The notes beneath the pieces were generated by a model. That model searched no databases and was not told the DNA's origin. It was given only the letters and a program-made list of their open reading frames with translations. The translations under genes were made by a program, and so were the position numbers. A stretch of DNA of 64,000 nucleotides from Maritalea mediterranea (GTDB taxonomy: Bacteria > Pseudomonadota > Alphaproteobacteria > Rhizobiales > Devosiaceae): contig NZ_JAKGTI010000001.1 in NCBI RefSeq assembly GCF_021568695.1, positions 620,001 through 684,000 of the forward strand, given 5' to 3'. Positions 9,386-18,338 of this stretch are shown one piece after another. The number at the start of each line of letters is the position of its first letter. Positions within the stretch are counted from its first letter, which is position 1.

Positions 9386-11755
9386 ATGAACGTTAAAGAG
9401 ATTTTTGAAACCATGGAATATGGTCCTGCGCCGGAAGGCAGCGCCGAAGCACATGAATGGCTTGATGGCTATGGCCGCAAATTTGGTCACTTCATCAATG
9501 GTGAGTTCACCAAGCCGGGCAAAACATTTGCCTCCACGAATCCTGCCAACGGCGAAGAATTGGCGCAAATCAGCCAAGCCAAAAAGGGTGATATTGATCT
9601 AGCCGTTTCTGCGGCACGCAAAGCCCAATCAGATTGGGAAGCTTTGTCTGGCTATGAGCGGGCCAAATACCTTTATGCCATCGCGCGGCAAGTGCAAAAG
9701 CACTCTCGTTTGTTTGCGGTGCTCGAAACCCTCGACAATGGCAAGCCAATCCGCGAAAGCCGTGATTTGGATATCCCTTTGGTTGCGCGTCATTTCTATC
9801 ACCATGCCGGGTGGGCGCAGCAGCGTGATCGCTTGTTCCCTGATCAATCAGCCTATGGCGTTTGCGGGCAAATTATCCCGTGGAACTTCCCACTTTTGAT
9901 GTTGTCTTGGAAAATCGCACCAGCGCTCGCAGCGGGCAATACGGTCGTGCTGAAGCCAGCAGAATTTACGTCACTGACCGCGCTATTGTTTGCAGAAATC
10001 TGTCAGGAGATCGGCTTGCCAAAAGGCGTGGTGAATATTGTAACCGGTGATGGCGACGCAGGCGAAGCGATCGTCAACCATCCCGGTATAGACAAGATTG
10101 CATTTACCGGGTCGACAGGTGTGGGCAAAGCCATCCGCAAAGCCACTGCGGGAAAGGGCAAAGGCCTGTCTCTGGAACTGGGCGGCAAATCACCCTTCAT
10201 CGTGTTTGAAGATGCGGATTTGGACAGCGCTGTTGAAGGCGTCGTCGATGCCATTTGGTTCAATCAGGGGCAAGTGTGTTGTGCCGGGTCGCGCTTGTTG
10301 GTTCAAGAAGCGGTGGAAGAGCGGTTCATTAAGAAGCTGAAAGCCCGCATGGAGACATTGCGCGTGGGCGACCCGCTCGACAAAGCCATCGATATTGGTG
10401 CCTTGGTGGCGCCCGTGCAGGTGAAACGGGTGCAGGATTTGATGAAAAAGGGCGAAGAGCAGGGGGCCGTGCGCCACCAACCCGATGGGGCGGTTCCCTC
10501 CAATGGTTGCTTCGTCAAGCCAACGCTTTACACCAATGTGCAGCCTGCCAACATCATCGCGGAAGAAGAAATCTTTGGGCCCGTTTTGGTCGCCATGAGC
10601 TTCCGCACGCCTGATGAAGCGGTGACCTTGGCCAACAATTCGAAATATGGCCTTTCTGCCAGCATCTGGACCGAGAACATCAACCTCGCTTTGGACATTG
10701 CACCACGGGTGAAGTCCGGTGTTGTCTGGATCAATTCCACCAATAATTTCGACGCTGCCGTCGGTTTCGGTGGGTATAAAGAAAGCGGTTTTGGCCGTGA
10801 GGGTGGCAAAGAAGGCATGCGCGCCTATCTGCGCCCCAACTGGGAACTGAAGCTGAAATCGTTGGGTAAATCCACAGTGCCAGCGAAACCCAAATTGTTC
10901 GCAACAGATGGCATTGACCGCACCGCCAAACTTTATGTGGGCGGCAAGCAGGCTCGGCCAGATGGTGGTTACGCTCGTTCAGTGGTGAACGCTGATGGCA
11001 AACTGGTTGGCGAAGTCGGTGAAGGCAATCGCAAAGACATTCGCAACGCAGTGGAAGCCGCGCGCGGAGCCTTGAGCTGGGGCAGCAAGCCCGCCCATAC
11101 ACGGTCACAAATTCTCTATTATATGGGCGAAAATCTCGACTATCGCCGCAGTGAATTTGCGGATCGGTTACGCGAGATGACCGGCGTTTCGGCTGGAGCT
11201 GCGAAAAAAGAAGTTGAGCTTTCTATCGAGCGCCTGTTCGCCTTCGCGGGCTGGGCCGACAAATATGACGGCGCCGTGCATAACCCGCCTGTGCGCCAAA
11301 TGGCAGTCGCCATGGTGGAACCGATCGGCGTGATCGGCATTGCTGCGCCAGATGAAAGCCCACTATTGGGTGCTGTCTCCTTGCTCGCCCCATCCATGGC
11401 CATGGGCAACACCAGCGTGTTGATCCCGTCTGAAAGCGCACCATTGGCCATGACTGATTTCTATCAGATCTTGGAAACCAGCGATGTGCCCGGCGGCGTC
11501 GTCAACATCGTCACTGGGGCTAAAGATGAGCTGACCAAAACATTGGCCGAGCATGATGGCGTTGACGCCATGTTCTATTGCGGCGATGCTGAGGGTGGCA
11601 AAAAAGTTGAGCAATATTCGGTACACAATCTCAAACAGACTTGGACCAATAAGGGCAAAGCCATGGATTGGACCGATCGCGAGATTTGTGAAGGCGAATA
11701 TTTCTTGGAGCGGAGCACTCAGGTCAAAAATGTTTGGGTGCCCTACGGCGCATAG
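9386..11755 (+). CDS. ALDH16-type aldehyde dehydrogenase with two tandem ALDH domains
   Basis: NAD(P)-dependent aldehyde oxidation; here probably acetaldehyde from DeoC. The first domain (about residues 35-485) is complete: 'PWNFP' (Asn167), 'LELGGKSP' (Glu264) and 'GQVCCAG' (catalytic Cys, about 298). The second part (about 500-789) repeats an ALDH fold with '[13 protein letters not shown]' but is shorter and I see no Gln-x-Cys active-site motif, so it looks non-catalytic. This duplicated build matches the ALDH16 family, in which bacterial members keep the first-domain cysteine. The ATG at 9386 was chosen because AGGTGGG lies just upstream; GTG 9377 is the alternative. Confidence 0.88.
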   Translation: MNVKEIFETMEYGPAPEGSAEAHEWLDGYGRKFGHFINGEFTKPGKTFASTNPANGEELAQISQAKKGDIDLAVSAARKAQSDWEALSGYERAKYLYAIARQVQKHSRLFAVLETLDNGKPIRESRDLDIPLVARHFYHHAGWAQQRDRLFPDQSAYGVCGQIIPWNFPLLMLSWKIAPALAAGNTVVLKPAEFTSLTALLFAEICQEIGLPKGVVNIVTGDGDAGEAIVNHPGIDKIAFTGSTGVGKAIRKATAGKGKGLSLELGGKSPFIVFEDADLDSAVEGVVDAIWFNQGQVCCAGSRLLVQEAVEERFIKKLKARMETLRVGDPLDKAIDIGALVAPVQVKRVQDLMKKGEEQGAVRHQPDGAVPSNGCFVKPTLYTNVQPANIIAEEEIFGPVLVAMSFRTPDEAVTLANNSKYGLSASIWTENINLALDIAPRVKSGVVWINSTNNFDAAVGFGGYKESGFGREGGKEGMRAYLRPNWELKLKSLGKSTVPAKPKLFATDGIDRTAKLYVGGKQARPDGGYARSVVNADGKLVGEVGEGNRKDIRNAVEAARGALSWGSKPAHTRSQILYYMGENLDYRRSEFADRLREMTGVSAGAAKKEVELSIERLFAFAGWADKYDGAVHNPPVRQMAVAMVEPIGVIGIAAPDESPLLGAVSLLAPSMAMGNTSVLIPSESAPLAMTDFYQILETSDVPGGVVNIVTGAKDELTKTLAEHDGVDAMFYCGDAEGGKKVEQYSVHNLKQTWTNKGKAMDWTDREICEGEYFLERSTQVKNVWVPYGA

Positions 11756-11766
11756 GAACCTGAACC

Positions 11767-12060
11767 ATGAGTGACAAGGTTGAAGTTGAAAACGTAAACA
11801 CACCGGGCAAAATCACCCGCGTTGACGCGGCGAAATATAACGCCATGTACAAAGCGATGATGCAGGTTTTGCCCCATGAGGCACCGGGCATGGTCGTCAA
11901 AGATGTGATTGCCGAAGCCAAAAAACATCTGCCGGAGGGGCTGTTCCCCGGGGGCAGCACCGCAGGCTGGTGGGTGAAATGCGTGCAACTTGATCTTGAA
12001 GCGAAAAAGAAAATCGCGCGGGCGGAAAAGCCGCCTGTGCGACTTTATCGACTAGACTAA
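11767..12060 (+). CDS. Small uncharacterised protein inside the deo operon
   Basis: I do not know a function for this 97-residue protein. From memory it resembles a small family labelled DUF6958, but this is unverified. It is soluble and lysine-rich, with no signal or membrane segment. Visible marks are 'NTPGKITRVDAAKYNAM', a central 'HLPEGLFPGGSTAGWWVKC' and 'VQLDLEAKKKIAR' near the end, spacing that suggests a small folded domain of helices around a Gly/Trp-rich turn. It has a good ribosome site (AGGAAC) and sits 11 bases after the ALDH and 21 before deoA, so it is co-expressed with nucleoside catabolism. It may be a regulator or accessory of that pathway. Confidence 0.75.
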   Translation: MSDKVEVENVNTPGKITRVDAAKYNAMYKAMMQVLPHEAPGMVVKDVIAEAKKHLPEGLFPGGSTAGWWVKCVQLDLEAKKKIARAEKPPVRLYRLD

Positions 12061-12081
12061 AGCCATCGAGGAAAGTCGAAC

Positions 12082-13398
12082 ATGTTTTTGCCGGCCGAAA
12101 TCATCGCCAAAAAACGCGATGGTGAAACCCTTACCCCTGCTGAAATTAGCGCCTTTATCGAGGGCGTGGTCAGCGGTGCGGTCAAGCCGGAGCAGGCCGC
12201 CGCTTTTGTTATGGCGGTCTATTTCCAGAATATGGATATGGATGAGCGCGTGGCGCTCACCTTGGCCATGCGCGACAGTGGCGAGGTACTCAACTGGGAC
12301 GAGTTAGACGGTCCCATTATCGACAAGCATTCCACTGGTGGCGTGGGCGATAATGTCTCCTTGATGCTGGCGCCCATCTGGGCAGCATGTGGTGCCTATG
12401 TGCCCATGATTTCTGGCCGTGGCCTCGGCCATACGGGCGGCACGCTTGATAAGTTTGATGCCATCCCGGGCTATCAAACCAGCGTAGACAGTGCTTTGTT
12501 CCGCAGGGTCGTGGCTGAAGCAGGATGCGCCATTGTGGGGCAAACCAACAATCTCGCGCCCGCTGATAAAATCCTTTATGCCATCCGCGATGTCACCGCG
12601 ACGGTAGATAATATTTCGCTGATCACCGGCTCCATACTGTCCAAAAAACTGGCTGCCGGGTTGGATGCATTGGTGCTCGATGTGAAGGTCGGCTCAGGTG
12701 CTTTTATGAAATCAGCGGACGAGGCAAATGCCTTAGCACAAAGCCTCGTGCAGGTGGCCAATGGCGCAGGCGTGCGCACCAGCGCCTTGATCAGCGACAT
12801 GAACCAGCCCCTCGCCAGCGCTGCGGGCAATGCGCTTGAATTGCAGAACGCCGTGCAGTTTCTCACAGGCGAACACCGCGATGCCAACCTCGAGCAAGTA
12901 GTGCTGGAGCTCGCGGCCCATGGCTTGATGCATGGCGACTTGGCGAGCGACCTGGATGCGGCGCGGCAAAAGGCACAAGACGTGTTGGAAAATGGCAGGG
13001 CGGCAGAACAGTTTGGCAAAATGATCAGCGGCCTCGGCGGTCCCACCGACTTTATGGCGCAGGTAGAGCATTATTTGCCCAAAGCCAAAATTATTCGTGA
13101 CGTCACACTCGGCCAGTCGGGCTATATCACCGAAATCAATGCCAAGCAGGTGGGCATGGGCGTGGTCATTTTGGGCGGTGGCCGCAAAGCACCGGCCGAT
13201 CCGCTGGATTATGCGGTTGGCTTCGATCAGCTGGCCCTGCTTGGTCAAAAGATTGAACAGGATACCCCAATAGCGCGTTTGCATGCCAATGATGAGGCCC
13301 TGGCCGATGAAGCAGAAGAGCGGCTGAAAGCGGCCTATAAAATTGGCGATGCGCCGCAAACCCCGCCATTATTCTATGGCGTGATTGAGCAAAATTAG
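12082..13398 (+). CDS. deoA: Thymidine phosphorylase
   Basis: Cleaves thymidine and deoxyuridine with phosphate to give thymine or uracil and deoxyribose 1-phosphate. The 438 residues match the family length. The signature '[14 protein letters not shown]' is present, along with the phosphate-contact stretch '[14 protein letters not shown]' and '[21 protein letters not shown]'. The ATG at 12082 has a GAGGAAAG ribosome site. Phosphopentomutase follows eight bases later, converting its sugar product for DeoC. The protein is intact and unremarkable. Confidence 0.96.
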   Translation: MFLPAEIIAKKRDGETLTPAEISAFIEGVVSGAVKPEQAAAFVMAVYFQNMDMDERVALTLAMRDSGEVLNWDELDGPIIDKHSTGGVGDNVSLMLAPIWAACGAYVPMISGRGLGHTGGTLDKFDAIPGYQTSVDSALFRRVVAEAGCAIVGQTNNLAPADKILYAIRDVTATVDNISLITGSILSKKLAAGLDALVLDVKVGSGAFMKSADEANALAQSLVQVANGAGVRTSALISDMNQPLASAAGNALELQNAVQFLTGEHRDANLEQVVLELAAHGLMHGDLASDLDAARQKAQDVLENGRAAEQFGKMISGLGGPTDFMAQVEHYLPKAKIIRDVTLGQSGYITEINAKQVGMGVVILGGGRKAPADPLDYAVGFDQLALLGQKIEQDTPIARLHANDEALADEAEERLKAAYKIGDAPQTPPLFYGVIEQN

Positions 13399-13406
13399 GA
13401 GGCCCT

Positions 13407-14624
13407 ATGCCCCGAGCAATATTATGTGTTTTGGACAGTTTTGGCATTGGCGGCGCGCCTGATGCCGCAGACTTTGGCGACGAGGGCGCCAACACCCTCG
13501 GCCATATCGCCGAAAAATGCGCTGCAGGTGAAGCCGACAAGGAAGGCTTGCGCCAAGGTCCGCTCTTCTTGCCTAATATGGATATGCTGGGGCTTGGCCT
13601 TGCTGCAAAAGCGGCGGCGGGCAGCGTGCCGCCTGACCTGAGCGAAGAGCATAAAGCAGGCGTCTGGGCGCACGCGAAAGAGGTTTCAAAGGGCAAAGAT
13701 ACCCCGTCTGGCCATTGGGAAATCGCTGGCGTGCCCGTTTCCTTCGATTGGGGCTATTTCCCCGAGACAGAACCTTGCTTTCCGCCAGACCTGATCGAAA
13801 AATTTATCGTAGAGGCCAAGCTGCCTGGCATATTGGGCAACAAACATGCCTCAGGCACCACCATCATCGCCGACTTGGGCGAGGAGCATATCAAAACCGG
13901 CAAGCCGATCTGCTACACAAGCGCCGATAGCGTGTTCCAAATCGCGGCCCATGAGCAGCATTTTGGTTTGGACCGACTTTACGAGATTTGCGAGATCGCC
14001 CGCAAATTGCTTGATCCCCTCAATATTGGCCGCGTGATCGCACGGCCGTTTATTGGCGAAACGCCAGGGGATTTTCAGCGCACCGGCAACCGTCGAGACT
14101 TTTCCGTATTGCCGCCAGAACCAACCCTTTTGGATCGCGCCAAGGAAGCGGGCCGCAAGGTGCTGGCCGTGGGCAAGATTTCAGATATTTACGCTGCCCA
14201 GGGTGTAACCCACAAAATCAAAGCCAGCGGCAATATGGCGCTTTTTGATGCGACTTTGGACGCGATGGATATGGCCGAAGATGGCGATTTGATCTTCACC
14301 AATTTTGTCGATTTTGACATGGAATATGGTCATCGCCGCGACGTGCCGGGCTATGCTGCAGCGCTGGAAAAATTTGATCGCCGTTTGCCAGAACTGGTCG
14401 CCAAAATGCGTCAGGACGATGTGCTGATCCTGACTGCCGATCATGGCTGCGACCCCACCTGGAAAGGGTCAGACCACACGCGTGAGCAAGTGCCGGTCTT
14501 GTGTTTTTCCCCAATTGTGCAAAAAGCCAGTGCGGGCGGGCGAGAAACATTTGCGGATATTGGTGAAAGCGTGGCAAGTTGGCTAAAGTTGCCAGCCGGG
14601 CCACATGGTAAGAGCTTTTTGTAA
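13407..14624 (+). CDS. deoB: Phosphopentomutase
   Basis: Interconverts (deoxy)ribose 1-phosphate and 5-phosphate, linking PNP and DeoA to DeoC. The 405-residue protein shows the alkaline-phosphatase-fold metal motifs: '[13 protein letters not shown]' at the start with '[11 protein letters not shown]', the central 'SGHWEIAG', and near the end '[11 protein letters not shown]' and '[11 protein letters not shown]'. A perfect AGGAGG precedes the ATG. The manganese ligands are the expected Asp and His residues of these motifs. Upp follows after ten bases. Confidence 0.96.
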   Translation: MPRAILCVLDSFGIGGAPDAADFGDEGANTLGHIAEKCAAGEADKEGLRQGPLFLPNMDMLGLGLAAKAAAGSVPPDLSEEHKAGVWAHAKEVSKGKDTPSGHWEIAGVPVSFDWGYFPETEPCFPPDLIEKFIVEAKLPGILGNKHASGTTIIADLGEEHIKTGKPICYTSADSVFQIAAHEQHFGLDRLYEICEIARKLLDPLNIGRVIARPFIGETPGDFQRTGNRRDFSVLPPEPTLLDRAKEAGRKVLAVGKISDIYAAQGVTHKIKASGNMALFDATLDAMDMAEDGDLIFTNFVDFDMEYGHRRDVPGYAAALEKFDRRLPELVAKMRQDDVLILTADHGCDPTWKGSDHTREQVPVLCFSPIVQKASAGGRETFADIGESVASWLKLPAGPHGKSFL

Positions 14625-14634
14625 GAGGTAGAAT

Positions 14635-15264
14635 ATGGAAAACGTCACCGTTGTCGACCACCCGTTGGTGCAGCACAAATTGACCATCATGCGGACGAAA
14701 GAGACGTCAACGGCGAGTTTCCGTCGGCTGTTGCAGGAGATCGCCCATCTGCTTTGTTATGAGGTGACCCGCGATCTGGAAACCGAGCTGATCGATATCG
14801 AAACCCCAATCCAGAAAATGCAAAGCCCGGCGCTCAAGGGTAAAAAGCTGGTATTTGCGTCGATTTTGCGGGCAGGCAACGGCCTGCTAGAGGGCATGCT
14901 GGATCTCGTGCCCAGCGCGCGCGTGTCGCATATCGGGCTTTATCGCGATCCTGAAACGCTTGAAGCGATTGAATATTACTTCAAGGCCCCATCCGACATC
15001 GCAGACCGTCTGGTCGTTGTTGTTGACCCTATGTTGGCTACGGCCAATTCAGCTGTCACCGCGGTAGATCGCATTAAGCGCCGTGGCGCCAACAATCTCC
15101 GATTTCTGTGCCTGTTGGCCGCGCCTGAGGGCATCAAGCGCTTTCAAGAAGCGCATCCGGATGTGCCGATCTACACCGCGGCGATTGACGAAAAGCTCAA
15201 TGAAAAAGGCTATATTGTGCCGGGCTTGGGCGATGCGGGCGACCGCATGTATGGCACCCGCTAA
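14635..15264 (+). CDS. upp: Uracil phosphoribosyltransferase
   Basis: Salvages uracil with PRPP to UMP, the last gene of the nucleoside operon and the sink for uracil released by DeoA. The 209 residues include '[12 protein letters not shown]' at the N-terminus, '[14 protein letters not shown]', the PRPP loop and the C-terminal '[18 protein letters not shown]', all family hallmarks. The PRPP loop reads '[11 protein letters not shown]'; the family usually has a glycine where this protein has the second alanine (ATG-x-S), a conservative change that may be worth noting. A hairpin follows at 15281. Confidence 0.95.
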   Translation: MENVTVVDHPLVQHKLTIMRTKETSTASFRRLLQEIAHLLCYEVTRDLETELIDIETPIQKMQSPALKGKKLVFASILRAGNGLLEGMLDLVPSARVSHIGLYRDPETLEAIEYYFKAPSDIADRLVVVVDPMLATANSAVTAVDRIKRRGANNLRFLCLLAAPEGIKRFQEAHPDVPIYTAAIDEKLNEKGYIVPGLGDAGDRMYGTR

Positions 15265-15280
15265 ACGCAGAGCAAAATGA

Positions 15281-15300
15281 AGGGGCGTTACGGCGCCCCT
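15281..15300 (+). terminator. Hairpin ending the nucleoside operon
   Basis: A perfect 7-base stem (AGGGGCG / CGCCCCT) with a 6-base loop lies just after upp. The downstream T-run is short on both strands, so it could be a weak bidirectional terminator shared with the convergent HAD gene. Confidence 0.5.
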
Positions 15301-15921
15301 CTATTCGCTTTTAAGCGGCAAGCCCAGTCCGATCAAATCTTCACGCAATTGTGCTGGATTCTCAAAATGAATGGCCTTCATGCCGATATGCTCAGCGGCC
15401 ACCACATTGGGATAACTGTCATCAATGAACACACAGCTTGAGGCATCGAGGCTATAACGATCCAAAAAGCGGTGATAGATCCGGTAATCCGGCTTCACCA
15501 ACTTCTCCTGACCGGAGACCAAAATCCCGTCAAACCGTTTCAAAAAGTCATATTTCTCCAGCGTCAGCTGAAATTTCTCTTTTGAGTAATTGGTGATGGC
15601 AAAGGTGGGGAGATCCGCAGCGATAAGCTCTTCATGAATCGCCACGGTACCCTCGAAAAGGCCAGCGATGGTTTCCAGCCAACGTTTATCATATGCCACA
15701 ATTTGATCGGTATAAGCCGGGAAGCGGGCGCAGAGCTCCGCGATGCCGTCGGCATAAAGCTTGCCCGCATCAAACTCCAGATTCCAAAGTCCGGAATAGA
15801 TATTTTCAACAAACCACACGGCTTCTTCTTCAGTGTCAAAGACATTGCGATAGAGGTTGAGCGGGTTCCAATCAATAAAAACGCCACCCAGATCAAATAC
15901 GGGGATCAGGTAATCAGACAT
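15301..15921 (-). CDS. HAD-superfamily hydrolase (YihX-like)
   Basis: Predicted cytoplasmic phosphatase of HAD subfamily IA, 206 residues. Motif I reads 'VFDLGGVFIDW', with the nucleophile Asp at about residue 9 but Gly instead of the usual second Asp, as in YihX and dehalogenase-like members. Motif II is 'FAITNYSKE', the lysine motif is in 'QEKLVKPDYRIY' and motif IV is 'CVFIDDSYPNV'. The substrate cannot be deduced; sugar phosphates are common for relatives. It converges on upp, so it is not part of the nucleoside operon. Confidence 0.85.
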   Translation of the reverse strand: MSDYLIPVFDLGGVFIDWNPLNLYRNVFDTEEEAVWFVENIYSGLWNLEFDAGKLYADGIAELCARFPAYTDQIVAYDKRWLETIAGLFEGTVAIHEELIAADLPTFAITNYSKEKFQLTLEKYDFLKRFDGILVSGQEKLVKPDYRIYHRFLDRYSLDASSCVFIDDSYPNVVAAEHIGMKAIHFENPAQLREDLIGLGLPLKSE

Positions 15922-15956
15922 AATTTTCCTAAGAGTTCAGAGCGGGAGCAGCGATG

Positions 15957-16511
15957 TTAGTTCAGCTCGATGATTCCATCAAACCGCGATCTAAAGAAAT
16001 AGCGTTTTTCAAAGTTGAGGGTAGAGTTAAACACATAGCCAATAACCGGGTTGGCAGAGTTCCAAGCTTCGCCCATGATCAGAAAATCGTTTCTGTTTGC
16101 TTTTGCCACTTCTGGCGGGATATCGACATATTCACTGTCTTCCACCAGGGCGCTTCCCCCGTTGTAGGTAAGTGACCATACAACCCAGGCGCGAGCATCG
16201 TCATCAATGCGCAGGCTGGTCACCCGTTGGCGCAAATTGGCGTCCTCATAGGGTTGAAGGGTAAACTCGGCGGCCTCAAAATAGTCGTCAATCGTTGAGG
16301 TTTTAATTTCATCCTCCGCACGCGCGACCAAGTCGGCAACCGACCCCGCCACCACCGCCACCTTGCGATCAATAATAATGAAAGTGCTGACATCAATGGT
16401 ACCCAAATAAAGGGTCAGCATAACGGGAAGGATCAAAGCAAATTCTACGGCCGAAATGCCTTGGTCATTTCGCCAAGCGGATCGTAAAAATTTGCGTATT
16501 GGCCTGAACAT
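15957..16511 (-). CDS. TadE/TadG-like pilus assembly protein 1
   Basis: Pseudopilin-like protein of the Tad system, 184 residues. After a short basic leader ('FRPIRKFLRSAWRND') comes the conserved 'QGISAVEFALILPVML', the TadE hydrophobic helix with the +5-type Glu seen in Flp-like prepilins. The rest is a soluble, probably periplasmic domain. It is 10 bases downstream of a second TadE-like gene on the same strand, so they are an operon. In known Tad systems TadE and TadF are minor pseudopilins processed by the TadV/CpaA peptidase; which of the two this is cannot be told by eye. Confidence 0.82.
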   Translation of the reverse strand: MFRPIRKFLRSAWRNDQGISAVEFALILPVMLTLYLGTIDVSTFIIIDRKVAVVAGSVADLVARAEDEIKTSTIDDYFEAAEFTLQPYEDANLRQRVTSLRIDDDARAWVVWSLTYNGGSALVEDSEYVDIPPEVAKANRNDFLIMGEAWNSANPVIGYVFNSTLNFEKRYFFRSRFDGIIELN

Positions 16512-16521
16512 GATCAGCTTC

Positions 16522-17070
16522 CTAAAACGGTTCGTTCATGAACACGCGTGAAGAACTCATGAGCATGGCGCTGTTGCCATTGAGCGACCCCAGCCGAAAG
16601 CCCATAATATTCAGAATGGTGGGCCACTTGTAATGAGTTTCCACCAGTACAACTTCGTTTCGGTCTCCGGGTTCAAATCGGCTTGCCCACACCCAATCGC
16701 CATCTTCATCGACCGGACTATTTGTCTGCGCGCTTGAAAAGCTTTCGATCACCTGCACCCGTATGCGGAGTTGATTGCAATCGAACAGGCCGAAAGTCTT
16801 GTCGCAAATCTTTGCGCGGAATTCCGGTATTTCATACCCCTTCGACTGTGCTTCTCCAGTTCGCACGACACGGGTGGCATCGTGCACAGCGCTATCCAAA
16901 ACCTGTGAAGCCAACAACACGACGCCCGTTTCCAGGATTGCTCCGATAACTGCAAAAAAAGGAAGGGCAAGTAGGGCAAATTCGACAACGGTCACCCCGC
17001 TCTCATTCTCATGAAAGCGCCTGTGCCGTAATTGCTTATATGCGCGACGACATTTACGTGCGAACGACAT
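16522..17070 (-). CDS. TadE/TadG-like pilus assembly protein 2
   Basis: Second minor pseudopilin-like protein, 182 residues from the chosen start. The ATG at 17070 follows AAGGG seven bases away and begins a basic leader; an in-frame ATG at 17130 would add 20 residues with a poor ribosome site. 'ESGVTVVEFALLALPFF' is the prepilin-like segment, followed by one long hydrophobic helix and a soluble domain. The latter has two cysteines spaced 'KICDKTFGLFDC', which could form a disulfide outside the membrane. It is transcribed with TadE-like protein 1, and a secretin-N-like gene lies upstream. Confidence 0.82.
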   Translation of the reverse strand: MSFARKCRRAYKQLRHRRFHENESGVTVVEFALLALPFFAVIGAILETGVVLLASQVLDSAVHDATRVVRTGEAQSKGYEIPEFRAKICDKTFGLFDCNQLRIRVQVIESFSSAQTNSPVDEDGDWVWASRFEPGDRNEVVLVETHYKWPTILNIMGFRLGSLNGNSAMLMSSSRVFMNEPF

Positions 17071-17158
17071 CACTTGACCCTTGCTTTTAATATCAAAGCA
17101 TAGCCTTTTGAGCTTACCGAATTCTTTCAATCAACTTCATTATTGCATGCAAATGCAA

Positions 17159-17641
17159 TTATTCTGCTGCATTCTCTACGATGGATTTCGAGCCAGCGAC
17201 TTGCCCGAGATAGTCCACATCGTCTCCCATCATCAAGGCGGGACCACACTCAGGTGTGCAAGACACGCTGTTCCGTTGCAAGCCATTGTAGATCAGCACC
17301 AAATTGTCCTGCTGCGCCACAACCTCAACTTTTAGGTCCGCAATAGGATTGCCAACCGCATCCAGTGCGATCAGATTGGTGTGGCCAAAGGTTTTACCTG
17401 TCAAAACAATGGTTTCAGGATCCTGAATGGTCGCGTCAGCAATGGCAGGGTTGCCGATCACCACAGTAGACGCAGCGGATGGTAGACGCAGAATGCGGGC
17501 CATGTTGACTTGTACATCCACTTCGCCTTTTGGGTCTGCCGCCAGACTTGCACTTACATTGGAAAAAGCCAACAGGCCAGCGGCCATTGCACCGGCAACC
17601 AGCCAGGAACTAAGCGCTTTCATCTTATATCGGCCAAGCAT
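17159..17641 (-). CDS. Secreted protein with a stand-alone pilus/secretin N-terminal domain
   Basis: Exported protein of 160 residues. A signal peptide ('LVAGAMAAGLLAF' core, ending 'ASLAADP') is followed by a domain that parallels the start of CpaC: 'RILRLPSAASTVVIGNPAIADATI' here against 'LIVDLPVSAKEVIVSEPTIANAII' in the CpaC at 19945. This is the N-domain found at the head of Tad and type II/III secretins. No secretin barrel follows; instead there is a short C-terminal part with a Cys pair ('SCTPECGP'). The start at 17641 has an AAAGGG site. It may assist the secretin or a minor pilin; the role is inferred from position only. Confidence 0.75.
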   Translation of the reverse strand: MLGRYKMKALSSWLVAGAMAAGLLAFSNVSASLAADPKGEVDVQVNMARILRLPSAASTVVIGNPAIADATIQDPETIVLTGKTFGHTNLIALDAVGNPIADLKVEVVAQQDNLVLIYNGLQRNSVSCTPECGPALMMGDDVDYLGQVAGSKSIVENAAE

Positions 17642-18037
17642 GACATTAACCCTTTGTTTAGCAAAACTCTTTCTGCATCATCGGATAGAATGGTGAACAA
17701 AGTGCAAATACAAATGACGGTTTTGCTTTGAGCCGCTTTGGCCGAGCTTAATTATATAGCTCAATGAAACAATCGGGCTGACTTATCGCTGCATTGTCAT
17801 TTCTGGTTAGGTCAATGAAATCAAGGGTTGTTTTCACCAACACATAGAAATTCATAAATATATTTCCTTTTAACCACTTGATAATCATAAATATATCAAG
17901 TCGGGTTATTGCTGATTGCAAGGTTTCAATTAACACAATTTCAAGACTCGAAGCCTAACGTTGGCCTGGAGTTCGATGGTGAGGATCGGACAATTTCTAG
18001 TCACGTTGTGTCGTGACGACGAGCAAGGAGCAAACAA
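17642..18037. promoter_or_regulatory. Divergent control region of the Flp/Tad pilus locus
   Basis: A 396-base gap without a supportable gene separates the leftward pilus genes from flp. Its middle is strikingly AT-rich. The 12-mer TCATAAATATAT occurs twice, at 17852-17863 and 17885-17896, 33 bases apart (about three helix turns). The second copy overlaps an inverted repeat, ACTTGATA at 17876-17883 with TATCAAGT at 17894-17901. Closer to flp, GTCACG at 18000-18005 pairs with CGTGAC at 18012-18017 just before the AAGGAG ribosome site. These are candidate operator or leader elements; no promoter could be fixed with confidence. Confidence 0.5.
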
Positions 18038-18217
18038 ATGAATCTGGTAAAACGTTTTTTGAACGATGAGTCCGGCGCGACAGCAATTGAATATGGCCTG
18101 ATCGCCGCACTTATCGCCGTGGTTATCATTGGCGCCGCAACAACTCTCGGTGACAATCTCAGCGCAACATTCGCCGAAATTTCAGGCCAATTGGTTGCTG
18201 CTGGTGGCGATAGCTAA
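18038..18217 (+). CDS. Flp-family type IVb pilin
   Basis: Major pilin subunit of the Tad pilus, 59 residues. It begins with a short basic leader (M-N-L-V-K-R-F-L-N-D-E-S-G), then 'ATAIEYGLIAALIAVVII', the Flp motif: the prepilin peptidase CpaA would cut after the Gly at residue 13, leaving a mature N-terminal Ala and Glu at position 5. The remaining 25 residues are a short soluble tail. AAGGAG lies seven bases before the ATG. A strong terminator follows the stop, so flp can be transcribed at high level independently of the assembly genes, as expected for the structural subunit. Confidence 0.93.
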   Translation: MNLVKRFLNDESGATAIEYGLIAALIAVVIIGAATTLGDNLSATFAEISGQLVAAGGDS

Positions 18218-18240
18218 GTTTTCGTCGCAAAGCAATTTAG

Positions 18241-18270
18241 AAAAGGGAGGCCCGCCGGCCTCCCTTTTTT
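18241..18270 (+). terminator. Intrinsic terminator after flp
   Basis: A perfect 12-base stem (18241-18252 with 18257-18268) with a CGCC loop runs into a T-tract. It separates flp from cpaA and probably sets the ratio of pilin to assembly proteins. Confidence 0.9.
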
Positions 18271-18338
18271 GTGTCTATTTACATTTGGCTAATCTTAAAG
18301 CCGCACATTAGCCGGAATTGAAATTTGATGAACTGGCA

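Noticed and set aside
17646-17660. CtrA-like TTAA-N7-TTTA site before the leftward pilus gene
   Set aside because: It has one mismatch and overlaps the ribosome site of that gene, so it is probably chance.
17852-17896. CRISPR-like repeat pair
   Set aside because: There are only two 12-base copies, no spacer series and no cas genes; read as regulatory repeats instead.
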